DNA of 64,000 nucleotides, taken from Hymenobacter cellulosilyticus. Lineage in GTDB: Bacteria > Bacteroidota > Bacteroidia > Cytophagales > Hymenobacteraceae. A program made the position numbers and the translations under genes. The DNA lies in NCBI RefSeq assembly GCF_022919215.1, contig NZ_CP095046.1, forward strand, positions 2,470,501 to 2,534,500. The letters are read 5' to 3'. Positions 1 through 10,514 of this stretch are shown piece after piece. Under the pieces are notes generated by a model. That model saw only the letters and a program-made list of their open reading frames with translations, was not told the origin of the DNA and ran no database searches. Each line of letters starts with the position of its first letter. Within the stretch, counting starts at the first letter, position 1.

Positions 1-963
1 AACGAGCAAAACCCACCACAATGTTCTCGGCGAAGTTCTGGTGTACTTCCAGAAAGGAATCCGAATCGATAATGCCGTCAATAACCTCCCGGATGTCGTA
101 GGGCTGGTTCGGGTTTTCGGGAATGATGTTGTCCAGCGCCGGGCGCGACTCGTCGCCTTGTGCCTCGTAGGCTAGGGCAGGAGCCGTTTCCTCGCAGTTC
201 TGGGGCATGTAGCTCAGCAAAGCCTTGAGCTGATTGATGCAGGCTACCTCGTTGGCGCAGCTAAAGTGCGTCACGCCGCTCTTGGCCGAGTGGGTGCTGG
301 CGCCGCCCAGCTCTTCGCTGGTCACGTTTTCGTGGGTTACCGTCTTCACCACGTTGGGGCCCGTCACGAACATGTAGCTCGTGTTTTCCACCATCAGGAT
401 AAAGTCGGTAATGGCGGGGAGTACACCGCACCCCCGGCGCACGGTCCCATGATTGCCGACAGCTGCGGCACCACGCCCGAGGCCAGGGTATTCTTGTAGA
501 AAATGTCAGCGTATCCGCCGAGGCTTACCACACCTTCCTGAATCCGGGCCCCGCCCGAGTCATTTAGGCCGATGACGGGCGCGCCGTTCTTCATGGCCAG
601 GTCCATAATCTTCACGATTTTCTCGGCGTGGGTTTCGCTTAGCGAGCCGCCAAACACCGTGAAATCTTGAGAGAAGACGTAGACGAGGCGTCCATTCACC
701 GTGCCGTAGCCCGTAATGACACCATCGCCGAGGTAATATTCCTTGTCCAGGCCGAAGTCCTTGGAGCGGTGCATTACAAACTTGCCGATTTCTTCAAAGG
801 AGCCCTCGTCCATCAGCAAATCCACCCGCTCCCGGGCAGTGAGCTTGCCTTTGGCGTGTTGGGCGTCGATGCGGGCCTGGCCGCCGCCGAGCAGGGCCTC
901 CTGGTTTTTGCGTTCGAGAATTTCGAGTTTGCTTAGTTGGGCTTCAGCGTGCGGATCGGACAT
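1..963 (-). CDS. acyl-CoA carboxylase carboxyltransferase (beta) subunit, partial, frameshifted
   Basis: Biotin-dependent carboxyltransferase that moves CO2 from carboxybiotin to an acyl-CoA, most likely propionyl-CoA (PccB/MmdA type). About 320 codons are visible; the family has about 510-520, so the C-terminal third lies beyond the left edge. The start at 963 begins MSDPHAEAQ. Visible family motifs are the [10 protein letters not shown] stretch, [13 protein letters not shown], the [11 protein letters not shown] acyl-CoA loop and [11 protein letters not shown]. The frame breaks in the C run at 416-419; adding one base continues as [20 protein letters not shown], typical of the family, down to position 1. 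The gene is separated from clpC by two hairpin terminators, so it is probably its own unit. The exact acyl-CoA substrate cannot be decided from this part. Confidence 0.88.
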
Positions 964-1013
964 TGAGAAAATCGGTGGGATGAGAAGTAAGGTCAAAGGT
1001 AACGTAAGGGCGC

Positions 1014-1046
1014 AAAAAAAGCCGCACCATATTCGGGCGGCTTTTT
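1014..1046. terminator. bidirectional hairpin terminator
   Basis: The stem GCCGC/GCGGC (1021-1025 with 1037-1041) is flanked by A7 on one side and T5 on the other, so it can end transcription on either strand. It lies between clpC and the carboxyltransferase gene. Confidence 0.6.
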
Positions 1047-1083
1047 ACGAAAGGATTCATTCTCTTTAGGGTATAAAACAAAG

Positions 1084-1113
1084 AAGCCAGCCCCGTGAAG
1101 AGCTGGCTTTTTT
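1084..1113. terminator. hairpin terminator downstream of clpC
   Basis: The inverted repeat AAGCCAGC/GCTGGCTT has a 10-nt loop and is followed on the plus strand by a T run. It is the first structure after the clpC stop codon at 1130 on the minus strand, where the following sequence is moderately T-rich. Confidence 0.55.
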
Positions 1114-1129
1114 GTTTACTCAAGACAGA

Positions 1130-3729
1130 TTACTTGCCTTTCTCGGTGTCCGGTGACTCTGGGGCCTCTTCGGGCCGCTCGTCGCTGGCGAGGTTGGTTT
1201 GCTCTCCGCTCTTGCTCACGGCGAAGGTCAGTTCTTCCGCGCCTTCCGTGAAGTCGGCGGTAATAACGTCACCCTGGGCAATTTCAGCTTTCAGAATTTC
1301 CTCAGCAATCGGGTCTTCGATGTACTTCTGGATAGCCCGGTTCAGCGGACGGGCACCGTACTTAGGATCATAGCCTTTGTCAGCTACGAAGTCCTTGGCG
1401 GCTTCGGTCAACTCTACTTTGTAGCCAAGCGTCTGAATGCGCGAGAGCAGCTTCGACAGCGAAATGTCGATGATGCGGTGAATATCCTTTTTCTCGAGCG
1501 AGTTGAAGACAATAACGTCATCCAAACGGTTGAGGAACTCGGGCGAGAAAGTTTTCCGCAGGGCATTGGTGATGGTGCCTTTGGTAATCTCGTCCAGGTT
1601 TTCCGTCCGGGCTTTGGTACCGAAACCGATACCGGCACCGAAGTCCGCCAGGTCACGTGCCCCGATGTTCGAGGTCATGATGATGATGGTGTTCCGGAAG
1701 TCAACCTTACGACCCAAGCCGTCAGTCAGGATACCGTCGTCGAGTACCTGCAGGAGCAGGTTGTACACGTCGGGGTGAGCCTTTTCAATCTCGTCGAGCA
1801 GGATTACCGAGTACGGCTTGCGGCGAATTTTCTCCGTCAGCTGACCGCCTTCTTCGTAACCCACGTAGCCGGGAGGTGCACCTACCAAGCGCGATACGCT
1901 GAATTTCTCCATGTACTCGCTCATGTCGACGCGCACTAGAGCGTCTTCCTTGTCGAAAAGGTAGGTAGCCAGTACTTTGGCCAGCTCCGTCTTACCAACA
2001 CCGGTCGGGCCGAGGAATACGAACGAACCAATCGGCTTTTTGGGGTCCTTCAAGCCCACGCGGGTGCGCTGAATGGCTTTCACCAGTTGCTTGATGGCTT
2101 TGTCCTGGCCGATTACTTTGCCTTGCAGCTCTTCGCCCATGTTGAGCAGCTTCTGGCTTTCGTTCTGGGCCACGCGGCTCACGGGAATACCGGTCATCAT
2201 GGCGATTACCTCGGCCACGTTTTCCTCTTTCACCGTGTAACGCTTCTTCTTGGTCTCGTCTTCCCAGTTCTTCTTGGCAGTGTCGAGCTGTTCGAGAAGC
2301 TTCTTCTCCTTGTCGCGCAGCTGAGCGGCTTCTTCGTATTTCTGCGACTTCACCACGCGGTTTTTCTCCGTCTTGATATTCTCGATGCTTTCTTCAAGCT
2401 TCAGGATATCCTCGGGCACCACAATGTTGTTGATGTGCACGCGCGCACCAGCCTCATCGAGAATGTCAATGGCTTTGTCGGGCAGGAACCGGTCACTCAT
2501 GTAGCGGTCCGACAGCTTTACGCAGGCCTCAATAGCTTTGTCGGTGTACACTACGTGGTGGTGGTCCTGATACTTATCCTTGATGTTGTGCAGGATTTCG
2601 ATGGTCTCCTCCGGCGTGGTAGGATCTACCATTACCATCTGGAAACGACGGGCCAAGGCACCATCTTTCTCGATATACTGACGGTACTCGTCCAGCGTGG
2701 TGGCGCCGATGCATTGAATTTCGCCACGGGCCAGGGCTGGTTTGAACATGTTCGAAGCGTCCAGCGAACCGGAAGCACCGCCGGCACCCACGATGGTGTG
2801 GAGCTCGTCGATGAACAGGATTACGTCGGGCGACTTCTCCAGCTCGTTCATCACGGCTTTCATGCGCTCTTCAAACTGACCGCGGTACTTGGTACCAGCT
2901 ACCAGCGAAGCCAGGTCGAGGGTTACTACGCGCTTGCCGAAGAGCACGCGCGACACCTTTTTCTGGATGATGCGCAGGGCGAGGCCTTCGGCGATGGCCG
3001 TTTTACCCACGCCGGGCTCACCGATCAGGATCGGGTTGTTCTTTTTGCGACGCGACAGGATCTGGGCTACACGCTCAATCTCCTTCTCGCGGCCCACGAT
3101 GGGGTCGAGCTTATCTTCTTCGGCCAGCTTGGTCAGGTCACGACCAAAGTTGTCGAGAACGGGCGTACGCGACTTCTCACCCTGCTTGCGCGGGGCGGCG
3201 CTGCTGCCGGCACCACCACGGCCGGCGCTGCCACCAAAGAGCTTGTCGTTATCGTCGTCGTCAGTGTCGGGGGCGCGGTCGGTGGGGCAGTGTTGCCGTG
3301 GTAGTCCAGCGAGTCGCGAACGGCTTCGTAGTTCACGTTGAATTTGCTCAGGATTTGGGAAGAAATATTGTCTTCGTCGCGCAAAATCGAAAGCAGCAGG
3401 TGTTCCGTGCCGATGATTTCACTCTTGAAGATTTTGGCCTCCAGGTAGGTGATCTTGAGAACTTTCTCGGTCTGTTTCGTCAGCGGAATCGAGCCGGTAA
3501 TGCTCGTTCCCTGAGTGGCCGTATTACGAGTTGCTTGCTCAAGGGCGTATTTCAGCTCTTCTACCGACACGCCCAATTTCTTGAGCAAGCCGATAGCAGT
3601 GCCTTCCCCTTCGCGAATCATGCCTAGTAATAGGTGTTCGGTACCGATATAGTCGTGACCGAGCCGGATGGCCTCTTCCCGGCTCAGGGAGATGACCTCC
3701 TTGACTCGATTTGAGAATTTAGCTTCCAT
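1130..3729 (-). CDS. clpC: ATP-dependent Clp protease ATP-binding subunit ClpC (frameshifted)
   Basis: Hsp100/AAA+ unfoldase that feeds substrates to ClpP. The reconstructed product has about 866 residues, the usual ClpC length. It starts [20 protein letters not shown], the typical double Clp_N repeat (about 1-145). A linker with an Asp run and then Gly-rich sequence follows. The first AAA+ module has Walker A GEPGVGKT near residue 234, a UVR-like coiled coil ([12 protein letters not shown]) lies near 453, and the second AAA+ module has [12 protein letters not shown] near 578. The C-terminal D2-small domain includes [16 protein letters not shown]. The frame breaks in the G run at 3269-3273, inside the linker, where one missing base separates the N-domain from the ATPase part. 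All motifs are intact on both sides, so I read this as a sequence error. Confidence 0.95.
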
Positions 3730-3851
3730 GCAGATAAGTAATGAAGAAAAACGGTGCCCCGCAAGCCAAGGTTACTGAACGATGAGCGGGTTGGGCCGAG
3801 GTAACCTGAAAACAGGTAAATACGGGCGAAGGTTCGGAGGCAGTAATTGCA

Positions 3852-4508
3852 CTACGCAAGAAAACTGCCGGCGGCCGGACCCTGCATAAAAAGCAGGTCT
3901 AAGATGCTGAGTCCCGGTACAAAATCTTTACCAAACGTCTGCGAGTAGGGGCGAACCGACTTCCTGTCAGGTTCTATGTCAGCAGCGGCCTTTGGTGTCA
4001 GACAATCGCGCCGGTCGAGCACGAGAGAAGGGACGTATTCGGGGTGATACGCGGTGGTGAACTCCACGGGAGTGCGCAACCGCAGGCAGCGCAGATAGAA
4101 CTGCAAAAAGGCTAGATTGAGTTCGAAAAGCAGGGCTGGCTTCTGCAAGTAAATGTCGTGCAGATAGTCGGCGTAGTATTCAAAGTACGGAGTACCGCCA
4201 TACGCGGTTTGCAGGCTGCGCCAGTGCTGGTGCACCCAGTTCTGCCGATAGTCAATTTCAATGGCCGAGGTCAGGACCTTTTCGCTGCGGTTGCCATCCA
4301 CTACGGGCACCGTAAGGGGCTTAACGCCCTGATTGGTAAGAATCAGGCAGCGGTTGCGGTAGGTTTGCTTGCGATAGTTGTCGTGGCGCTCCAGCCAGAG
4401 GGCGTCGTGACCGGCCAGCTCGGCAAAAAACTGAGCGGGCGGGTTATACTGGGACTCGAAGAGAATGGGCACTGAAGCGGACGTAAGGCGGCGAAAAGGT
4501 GGAAACAA
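3852..4508 (-). CDS. WbqC-family protein
   Basis: 218 residues of the WbqC-like family, which is common in Bacteroidota and was named from a polysaccharide gene cluster; the biochemical role is not established. Visible features are an opening VPILFESQYNPPAQFFAEL segment resembling the family N-terminus, DNYRKQTYRNRCLILTNQG, and a HWRSLQTAYGGTPYFEYY core that is characteristic of the family. The family-like part starts at residue 13 (a GTG at 4472), so the true start may be there rather than the ATG at 4508. It stands alone between clpC and a divergent exported gene. No membrane segment or signal peptide is visible. Confidence 0.75.
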   Translation of the reverse strand: MFPPFRRLTSASVPILFESQYNPPAQFFAELAGHDALWLERHDNYRKQTYRNRCLILTNQGVKPLTVPVVDGNRSEKVLTSAIEIDYRQNWVHQHWRSLQTAYGGTPYFEYYADYLHDIYLQKPALLFELNLAFLQFYLRCLRLRTPVEFTTAYHPEYVPSLVLDRRDCLTPKAAADIEPDRKSVRPYSQTFGKDFVPGLSILDLLFMQGPAAGSFLA

Positions 4509-4642
4509 ACGGCTAAAAATCAGGTAACAATAGTATTTGCCTAATACTGAATGTAAATCCTCATCTAAATAGCTTTTTATCAGCTTTTCTGCTGAACCAT
4601 TACCTTACCAAAACTGCTTTCGGAGCTTTAAGCTACCTTACC

Positions 4643-5532
4643 ATGCGTCAAACTGACACTATGCGCTCCTGGCTTTTGCTGTTCGCCGTTCTAATTTCTG
4701 GTGCCGTGCAGGCGGCTACCCCGCCGCAACTACTGCTGGACGTGGCCCGCTTCCGAAATGATGACATTGCGGTGAAAGGTGCCGTAGTGGAAATGTATGC
4801 TACGGTACCGGGCCAGTCGCTGACCTACAAGCGCCGGGCTCCCAAAGTATATCAGGCGGCCGCCAGTGTAACGCTGGAGATTATCCGGGAAGATGGCTCG
4901 GCCGCTTATCAGGAAACCATTACGCTGAAGCCGCCGGTACTGAGCGACACTTCCGTTAGCCTGAAGAATCCGGTGAGCTTTCAGAAGCGGATTTTGCTGC
5001 CCGACGGCAAGTATACCCTGCGTGGGCAGGTGCGCGACCAATACCGCAAGGGCCAGAACAACGTGGTAGAGCAGCCGCTGGTAATTGAGTCGGGCAGCAA
5101 AAGCCTGAGCTTAAGTGACATCGTGCTGCTGGCCCGGCCCGCATCAAAATCGCCGGAGCCCAGTAACTTTGTCCGCGGCGGATTCAGCCTGAACCGGGCC
5201 CGGGCGGACTATACGGCCGCGGTGCCGACCGGCTTTTCTTCTATGGTGAATTGTATAACGTGAAGCCCGAGCAAGCCGTGCAGCTACGGTATCGGCTGCG
5301 GCTGGCCGGAGCCACCAAGGATGCGCTGACGGCTAATGCTACCGTTAAGGGAGCGTTGGGGCAAAGCACCCCGGTGGTAGGCGAGCTGGATATGAGCAAG
5401 CTGCCCGCCGGTGACTTTACCCTGACTATAGAAGGCCGCGACGCCAAAAACAAAGTTCTATTTACTCAAAATGCCCGCCTCCACCGTAACGTGGCCGAAT
5501 ATGCCCCAGTAGGCGTGGTAACTCCCCGATGA
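4643..5532 (+). CDS. exported protein of unknown function (frameshifted)
   Basis: I do not recognise this gene. The N-terminus has a clear signal peptide (MRSWLLLFAVLISGAVQA, from the second ATG at 4661; the first ATG is 4643). The mature part is rich in short beta-strand-like segments (SVTLEIIREDG, KYTLRGQVRD, DFTLTIEGRD) and looks like repeated beta-sandwich or Ig-like domains. The frame breaks at about 5215-5226; restoring one base joins the halves through ADRLFFYGELYNV and gives about 296 residues. The stop codon overlaps the next ATG as ATGA, so it is probably translationally coupled to the acyltransferase gene, which suggests an envelope role. That is inference. Confidence 0.7.
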
Positions 5533-6427
5533 CCGAACCCACTACCCGCAAATACCCCGCGCTTATTTACCTCTGGAATGGCTTCTGATTGGCCTGGCCC
5601 GGCTGCCCTTGTCGGTGCTGCACGTGCTGGCCGACGGCCTGTACGGGCTGATGCACTACGTCATCGGGTATCGTAAGCGGGTAGTACTAGAAAACCTACG
5701 CAACTCCTTTCCGGAGAAGTCAGAGGCAGAAATTCAACAGATCCGGAAAGGCTTTTACCGGCACTTCTCCCAGGTCATGGTCGAGATTCTGAAGCTGGCG
5801 GCCATGTCGGATGCTGAATTGCGTCGGCGGGTGGTCATACGGAATCCGGAATTGTTGTCAGGTCCGTTTGCGCAGGGTCGTACCGTGCTGGCTTTGGGCT
5901 CCCACGCCGGCAACTGGGAATGGATTCTGCCTTCCGGGGCTCTGGAGTTTCCCGGCCGCGCCTACGGTGTGTACAAGCCGCTGAGCAATGCTTTCTTCGA
6001 GGACTTCCTGTTTCGGCTGCGTACCCGCAGCGGTGCCCACCTGATTCCGATGCGCGACACCCTGCGTGACCTGATTAAGCGGCGTACCGAAGGTCGGGCC
6101 ATGAGCATGCTCACCGACCAGGCCGCCGGCCCTGAAGACCGGCCCTACTGGACCCAGTTTCTGAACCAGGAAACCAGCTTTTACAGCAGCGCCGACCGCC
6201 TGGCCAGCCAATTCAACTGCCCGGTGGTCTACGTAAACATCAAGCGGGTAAAGCGCGGGTATTACGAGCTGGTGATTTTGCCGCTGCACGACGGCAACAC
6301 CCCACTCGATAAGGATGGCTACGTAGTAACCGAGGCCTTTGCCCGCCATCTGGAGCGTGACATTCAGGCAGCTCCCGCCAATTACCTCTGGACCCACCGC
6401 CGCTGGAAGCACAAACGGGTTGTTTAA
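5529..6427 (+). CDS. lysophospholipid/lipid A-type acyltransferase (LpxL/HtrB family, frameshifted)
   Basis: Membrane-associated acyltransferase of the LpxL/HtrB family, which adds secondary acyl chains to lipid A precursors or related lipids. About 299 residues, the family's usual size. The catalytic H-x4-E signature is visible in GSHAGNWEW, followed by GVYKPLSNAFFEDFLFRLR and the SMLTDQAAGPEDRPYW region. The start at 5529 (MTEPTTRKYPALIY) overlaps the upstream stop. The frame breaks near 5571-5573; adding one base gives a continuous hydrophobic anchor LLEWLLIGLARLPLSVLHV. A gene call beginning at 5609 would miss this anchor. A bidirectional terminator follows at 6485. In Bacteroidota this family could also act on ornithine or other aminolipids. 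Confidence 0.85.
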
Positions 6428-6484
6428 TGCGCCGTTGTGATGCACTGAACTTCTAATTGGAAGAAACCTGCGGCATTAAAGTGA

Positions 6485-6518
6485 AAAGCCCTTTCTCGTG
6501 ACAACGAGAAAGGGCTTT
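6485..6518. terminator. bidirectional terminator between convergent genes
   Basis: A perfect 15-bp inverted repeat (AAAGCCCTTTCTCGT / ACGAGAAAGGGCTTT) with a 4-nt loop lies between the plus-strand acyltransferase and the minus-strand threonylcarbamoyl-AMP synthase gene. It serves both directions. Confidence 0.85.
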
Positions 6519-6608
6519 CTAGTAAAAGGTCGGTTCGTACTGCGCAAAGGCCGGATGGCTTCAGCTCCGCCTCGTAAGGACACGAATAATACTTCTGTGG
6601 GAAAAAGT

Positions 6609-7238
6609 CTAGAGGTATTGCTCGATGTCGCCGGCTCCTTGGCGGACGATGTCGAAGTCTTCGTTGGTACAGTCGACTACGGTGCTAGCGACGTTGTTGC
6701 CGAAGCCGCCATCAATAACCAGATCTACCAGGGAGCGGTACTTCTCGAAAATCAGGTCCGGGTCGGTGGTGTACTCCAGCAGTTCGTCGTCGTCGCGGAT
6801 GGAGGTCGTGATAATCGGGTTGCCGAGCTCTTTTACCAAACCCAGGCTGATGTTGTGGTCGGGCACCCGGATACCCACCGTTTTGCGCTTAACGCCGCCA
6901 TATTTAGGTGCCTTGGGGCTGGCCTCAAAAATGAAAGTGAAGGGCCCGGGCAGCGCTTTTTTCAGCACTTTATACACTGGTGTAGTGATTCCGTGGGCGT
7001 AGTCGGTGATATGGGAAAGGTCGGAGCAGATAAAGGACAAGTTGGCTTTATCGGGATGGATACCCTTGATGCGGCACAGCTTCTCCACCGCCTTGGCATT
7101 GTGAATGTCGCAGCCCAGCCCGTAAATAGTATCGGTGGGATAAATAATAACGCCGCCGTTTCGGAGTACTTCCACCGCTTGCAACAGACGGTTCTGGGGT
7201 GGATTGTCGGGGTGAATACGGAGCAACGTAGCAGCCAT
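6609..7238 (-). CDS. L-threonylcarbamoyladenylate synthase family protein (Sua5/YciO/YrdC)
   Basis: 209 residues with a YrdC-like fold. The family makes threonylcarbamoyl-AMP from threonine, bicarbonate and ATP for the t6A37 modification of tRNAs reading ANN codons. Visible signatures are [17 protein letters not shown] at the start of the fold, [19 protein letters not shown] (the KxRxK-like binding loop), [10 protein letters not shown] and VGIRVPDH. The start at 7238 ([12 protein letters not shown]) was chosen because upstream in-frame sequence is low-quality coding sequence. It lacks the C-terminal Sua5 extension, so it is a short YrdC/YciO-type protein; YciO members have a less certain role than TsaC. 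Confidence 0.85.
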   Translation of the reverse strand: MAATLLRIHPDNPPQNRLLQAVEVLRNGGVIIYPTDTIYGLGCDIHNAKAVEKLCRIKGIHPDKANLSFICSDLSHITDYAHGITTPVYKVLKKALPGPFTFIFEASPKAPKYGGVKRKTVGIRVPDHNISLGLVKELGNPIITTSIRDDDELLEYTTDPDLIFEKYRSLVDLVIDGGFGNNVASTVVDCTNEDFDIVRQGAGDIEQYL

Positions 7239-7377
7239 GGCGGGTAGGTGAAGAGTGGAAAAAAACTGAAACGCCAGTGGCGTTGGGGGCAGACAAGGTA
7301 CTAGCTGTGATACACAACTACCACTCTTTCGCACTTTTTGTGTGTAGGGTTACTTACGCGTAGCCAACAAGGCACAA

Positions 7378-7406
7378 AAAAAGCCCCGACCTGACGGCCG
7401 GGGTTT
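7378..7406 (-). terminator. terminator of the T9SS cargo gene
   Basis: GC-rich hairpin (GCCCCG...CGGGGT) flanked by an A run on the plus strand, giving a T run on the minus strand just after the stop codon at 7430. Confidence 0.7.
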
Positions 7407-7429
7407 TCTCTAAGGCTAGTTGTCGAGCC

Positions 7430-8434
7430 TTATTGCTTTAGGAACGAGCGGGTAGCCGTGCCACCGTTGGTCGTGAAGCGGATGGTGTACACGCCAGCAC
7501 GCAGGGCCGAAACGTCCAAGGTCAAATCTTCCTTAGTAGCCGTGGCCTGCTGTACGCGCTGGCCCAAGGCATTGTAGATTTCAACCGAAGCACCTACGCC
7601 TTCTTTGCCCATACGCAGGGTCAGGCGGTTGGTAGCAGGGTTGGGGAACACGCTCAGTGCGCTTTCCAAAGCTATATTCTGGGTAGCCAGCGTCGTGTTG
7701 CCGGTAGCCAGGGCGAAGTTATCAACAGCTAGCAGTCCATCCGATGCGTTGTCGTCCTGGTCTCTCCAACGAATCCACAGGTTGCCACCGACAGGCCAGT
7801 TCAGGCCTGTCAGAACACCGCTGATAGATTTGCTATTGGCAGCAGCATTGCCATCGAGCGGGCCCGCAGTAGTCGACGTTGTGGCAATTTCGGTTAGGTC
7901 CATTGTCGTAACGGGATTCCAGGTAGCCGTGGTACCGTTGTTGAGGTTTGTTGCGTCGAGGCTATATTCAAACACGACAGTTTCATTCACCGTTGCGTTG
8001 CTGCCCGTGCGCCACTGCTCTGCGCGGGCAGCCATCGTTAGGCGAGTGATAGTGGCGCCGCTATTATTCACGAACACAGCACCATAAGCTGGGGCCGTGC
8101 TGGCCGAAGCGAGGGAGCCAATGGCGCGGTCTGTCTCCCCAGTCCCGCCGGAGCTATATACGGCTCCAGAAATGCTAGTGCTTAGCAGTACTACGGGCGT
8201 TAGTGGGTCATTCACAGTGCCATTACCAGCATAACGTAGGCCAGCCCAACCAGCTGGGTACGTACCGTTAGTACCAGTGGAGCCCATGCCATCAAAGTTC
8301 TGGGTGTAAACGGCCGTGCCACCGGTGATGCTGATGGGCGTTTGAGCCTGGGCCGACAAAGAAGTTAAGCTGAGCAGCAGGGCCGCTACGGGCAGGGCGC
8401 GCAAACGCGCGATGGAAGGAGTAAAGAGTGCCAC
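7430..8434 (-). CDS. secreted protein with T9SS type A sorting domain
   Basis: 334 residues. A signal peptide is visible (ALPVAALLLSLTSLSAQAQ). The middle, from TPISITGGTAVYTQNFDGM on, resembles secreted Bacteroidota proteins with a beta-sandwich or lamin-tail-adjacent fold, but I cannot assign a function. The last 80 residues are a T9SS C-terminal domain: SALSVFPNPATNRLTLRMG, VEIYNALGQRVQQ, DVSALRAGVYTIRF and a basic SFLKQ end. The protein is therefore exported through the type IX system and anchored at, or released from, the cell surface. It has its own terminator and no operon partners. Confidence 0.85.
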   Translation of the reverse strand: MALFTPSIARLRALPVAALLLSLTSLSAQAQTPISITGGTAVYTQNFDGMGSTGTNGTYPAGWAGLRYAGNGTVNDPLTPVVLLSTSISGAVYSSGGTGETDRAIGSLASASTAPAYGAVFVNNSGATITRLTMAARAEQWRTGSNATVNETVVFEYSLDATNLNNGTTATWNPVTTMDLTEIATTSTTAGPLDGNAAANSKSISGVLTGLNWPVGGNLWIRWRDQDDNASDGLLAVDNFALATGNTTLATQNIALESALSVFPNPATNRLTLRMGKEGVGASVEIYNALGQRVQQATATKEDLTLDVSALRAGVYTIRFTTNGGTATRSFLKQ

Positions 8435-8824
8435 GATAGTCAGGTGGAAAAAGTGAAAGGATGAAAACTGGTGAAAAGCCGATCCAAAAAGCCCTATACG
8501 GGATTATGGAGGAAAGGTAAGCAAAGGAAAACCGCGCAAAAAACCCGTATACGCAGGTAGAATGCTAAAGCTAAGCGAATAGGCTCCAACCCCCAAATTT
8601 TGTGCGCTTTGCTCCAATGTTACCATTATGTTATCCATAACGGTTGAGCTTGGGAGCAAGGCTCGGCCGGCTCCTGGAGGTCCAGGCCGCTAGTTCCAAA
8701 GCCGGGAATGAGGAAACAGCTAAGATGGCGTACTTTTGACCTGAAAACGCTGCCCTAGCCTTAAGCGGTTGCCGGGTAGCCTCTGTTCTTTTCTCGTAGT
8801 CTCCTGACCCGTCTTTTGCTTGCA
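8435..8824. other. 390-bp intergenic region between divergent genes
   Basis: No coding sequence is convincing here. It must hold the promoters of the minus-strand T9SS gene and of mltG. Only one promoter-like element was found (8731-8738). The remainder shows no clear repeat or structure. Confidence 0.5.
8731..8738 (+). promoter_or_regulatory. candidate -7 element for mltG
   Basis: TACTTTTG matches the Bacteroidota -7 consensus TAnnTTTG about 90 bp upstream of the mltG start. No TTG is visible at the matching -33 distance, so this is weak. Confidence 0.35.
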
Positions 8825-9900
8825 ATGACCACACCCCCCGCATTGATCACAGAGCCAACGCGCTTCGCCGCCGCAACCGCTTCGCCTATACGGTAGGGGT
8901 GCTGGGCATCATCTTTATTACGTTTTTCTACTACTTCTACCAGGTTTTCTTCACGCCCAACGTCGAAACCAAGGGCCGGCCTACCTACGTGCTGGTGCGC
9001 CGCGGCCAGACGGCCAAGTCTGTGCTCGACTCCATTGACCGGAGCGGGGCTATCGTGGATAAATTGTCGCTGCACTTCGTGGCCCGGCTGATGAAGTACG
9101 AAAAGCTGGTAAAACCCGGCCGCTATGAGCTCAAGGACGGCTACACCAACCGGGAGCTGATTTCGGACCTGCGGGCCGGCCGCCAGTCGCCGCTTAAGCT
9201 CACGTTCCAGAATATCCGGCTACGCGACGACCTGGCCCAGAAGCTTAGCACCGCCATTGATGCCCGCCCCCAGCAGTTCGACTCGCTGCTGAGCAGCCCG
9301 ACGTACACCAAGAGCCTGGGCTTCGACACGACCAGCATCATCGGCATGTTTATCCCGAACACTTATGAGCTGTACTGGAACTCCTCGGCCGACAACCTGA
9401 TGCAGCGCATGAAGAAGGAGTACGAGAAGTTCTGGACGCCGGCCCGGGATGCTAAGCGCAAAAAGCTGGGCCTCAGTCGGGAGGAAGTTAGTACGCTGGC
9501 TAGCATCGTGGAGGCCGAGCAGCAGCAGCACGCCGATGAGCGGCCCCGGGTGGCAGGCGTGTACCTCAACCGCCTCAAGCGCAACATGAAGCTGCAGGCC
9601 GACCCCACGGTGGTGTACGCCAACGGCGACTTCGGCATTAAGCGCGTGCTCAACGTGCATTTGCAAAAAGACTCGCCCTATAATACCTACAAGTACGCTG
9701 GTCTGCCGCCCGGCCCTATCAACCTGCCCAGCATTGCCAGCATCGACGCGGTGCTGAACCCCGAGGAGCACAACTATTTGTATTTCTGCGCCAAGGAGGA
9801 CTTCAGCGGCTACCACGCCTTTGCTACCAACGAGGCCGGCCACTTAGTCAACGCCCGCCGCTACCAGGCCGCTCTGAGCCGGGCTGGTATTATGAAGTAA
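8825..9900 (+). CDS. mltG: endolytic murein transglycosylase MltG (frameshifted)
   Basis: Inner-membrane lytic transglycosylase that cleaves nascent peptidoglycan strands. A basic N-terminus (HRANALRRRNRFAY) is followed by a membrane anchor (VGVLGIIFITFFYYFYQVFF). The LysM-like region has the PTYVLVRRGQTAKSVLD stretch. The YceG domain includes GMFIPNTYELYWN, the ASIVEAEQ motif with the catalytic Glu near residue 228, RVAGVYLNRL, LQADPTVVYA, YNTYKYAGLPPGPI and the NYLYFCAKEDFSGYHAF end. The natural start is the ATG at 8825; one base is missing in the C6 run at 8834-8839, which makes the frame appear to start only at 8899. Upstream of a thioesterase and a YihY gene on the same strand. Confidence 0.92.
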
Positions 9901-9911
9901 AATTGTTTGAT

Positions 9912-9959
9912 GTCCTGATGTGGGTAATGAGAGAAACAGGTCATTACCCGAATCAGGAC
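9912..9959. repeat. hairpin-forming inverted repeat after mltG
   Basis: GTCCTGATGTGGGTAATGA pairs with TCATTACCCGAATCAGGAC (19-bp arms, 2 mismatches, 10-nt loop). No T tract follows, so it is not a classical terminator. It may be an RNA processing or stabilising hairpin, or a small intergenic repeat. Confidence 0.7.
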
Positions 9960-9997
9960 ACTTCTCATACATTTCTCCCTGCCAACCACTAGCCAAG

Positions 9998-10513
9998 ATG
10001 TACTCTTCCGACACCCAGATCCGCGTGCGTTACGCCGAAACCGACCAGATGGGCTACGTCTATCATGGTAATTATGCGGCGTACTTTGAAGTGGCCCGCA
10101 CCGAGGCATTCCGGCAGCTAGGCATCCGCTACAAGGACCTGGAAGCCGATGGCGTGGGCATGCCGGTAGGGGAGATACGCACCCGGTTCCGGCGCCCGGC
10201 CCGCTATGACGATCTGCTTACGGTGCGCCTGTTACTCAAGCAGCCTGCGGAAGGCTCCCGGGTGCTGTTTGAGTACGAAATCTACAATGAGGCTCAGGAA
10301 CTGCTTACCGAGGGCCACACGTTGATGGTATTTGTGAGTACGGCCACCGGCCGGCCCGCTCCGATTCCGACCGAAATCCAGAACAAGCTGGCCCCGTATT
10401 TCTCGGACGATGAGCTGACCGGCCCGATTACCCCGGCTGCCCAGAAATTGCCCGCCGAAGCGCCGGCTGCGGCGGCCTTTGTGCCGAATAAACCTGCCAA
10501 ACCCACCGAATAA
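9998..10513 (+). CDS. acyl-CoA thioesterase, YbgC/FadM-like (4HBT)
   Basis: 171 residues with a hotdog fold. The start MYSSDTQIRVRYAETDQMGY contains the 4HBT signature in which the Asp of the ETDQMGYVYHGNYAAYFE segment is catalytic. Family members hydrolyse short- and medium-chain acyl-CoAs. The start at 9998 lies just after the inverted repeat and fits the conserved N-terminus. The C-terminal 35 residues (Ala/Pro-rich, APAAAAFVPNKPAKPTE) form a low-complexity tail not typical of the family. The stop codon is one base from the start of the YihY gene, so the two are probably co-transcribed. Confidence 0.85.
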   Translation: MYSSDTQIRVRYAETDQMGYVYHGNYAAYFEVARTEAFRQLGIRYKDLEADGVGMPVGEIRTRFRRPARYDDLLTVRLLLKQPAEGSRVLFEYEIYNEAQELLTEGHTLMVFVSTATGRPAPIPTEIQNKLAPYFSDDELTGPITPAAQKLPAEAPAAAAFVPNKPAKPTE

Positions 10514-10514
10514 G

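Noticed and set aside
2087..3304. 405-codon open frame antisense to clpC
   Set aside because: It lies opposite strongly conserved ClpC codons, has no domain and results from GC-rich third positions of the real gene.
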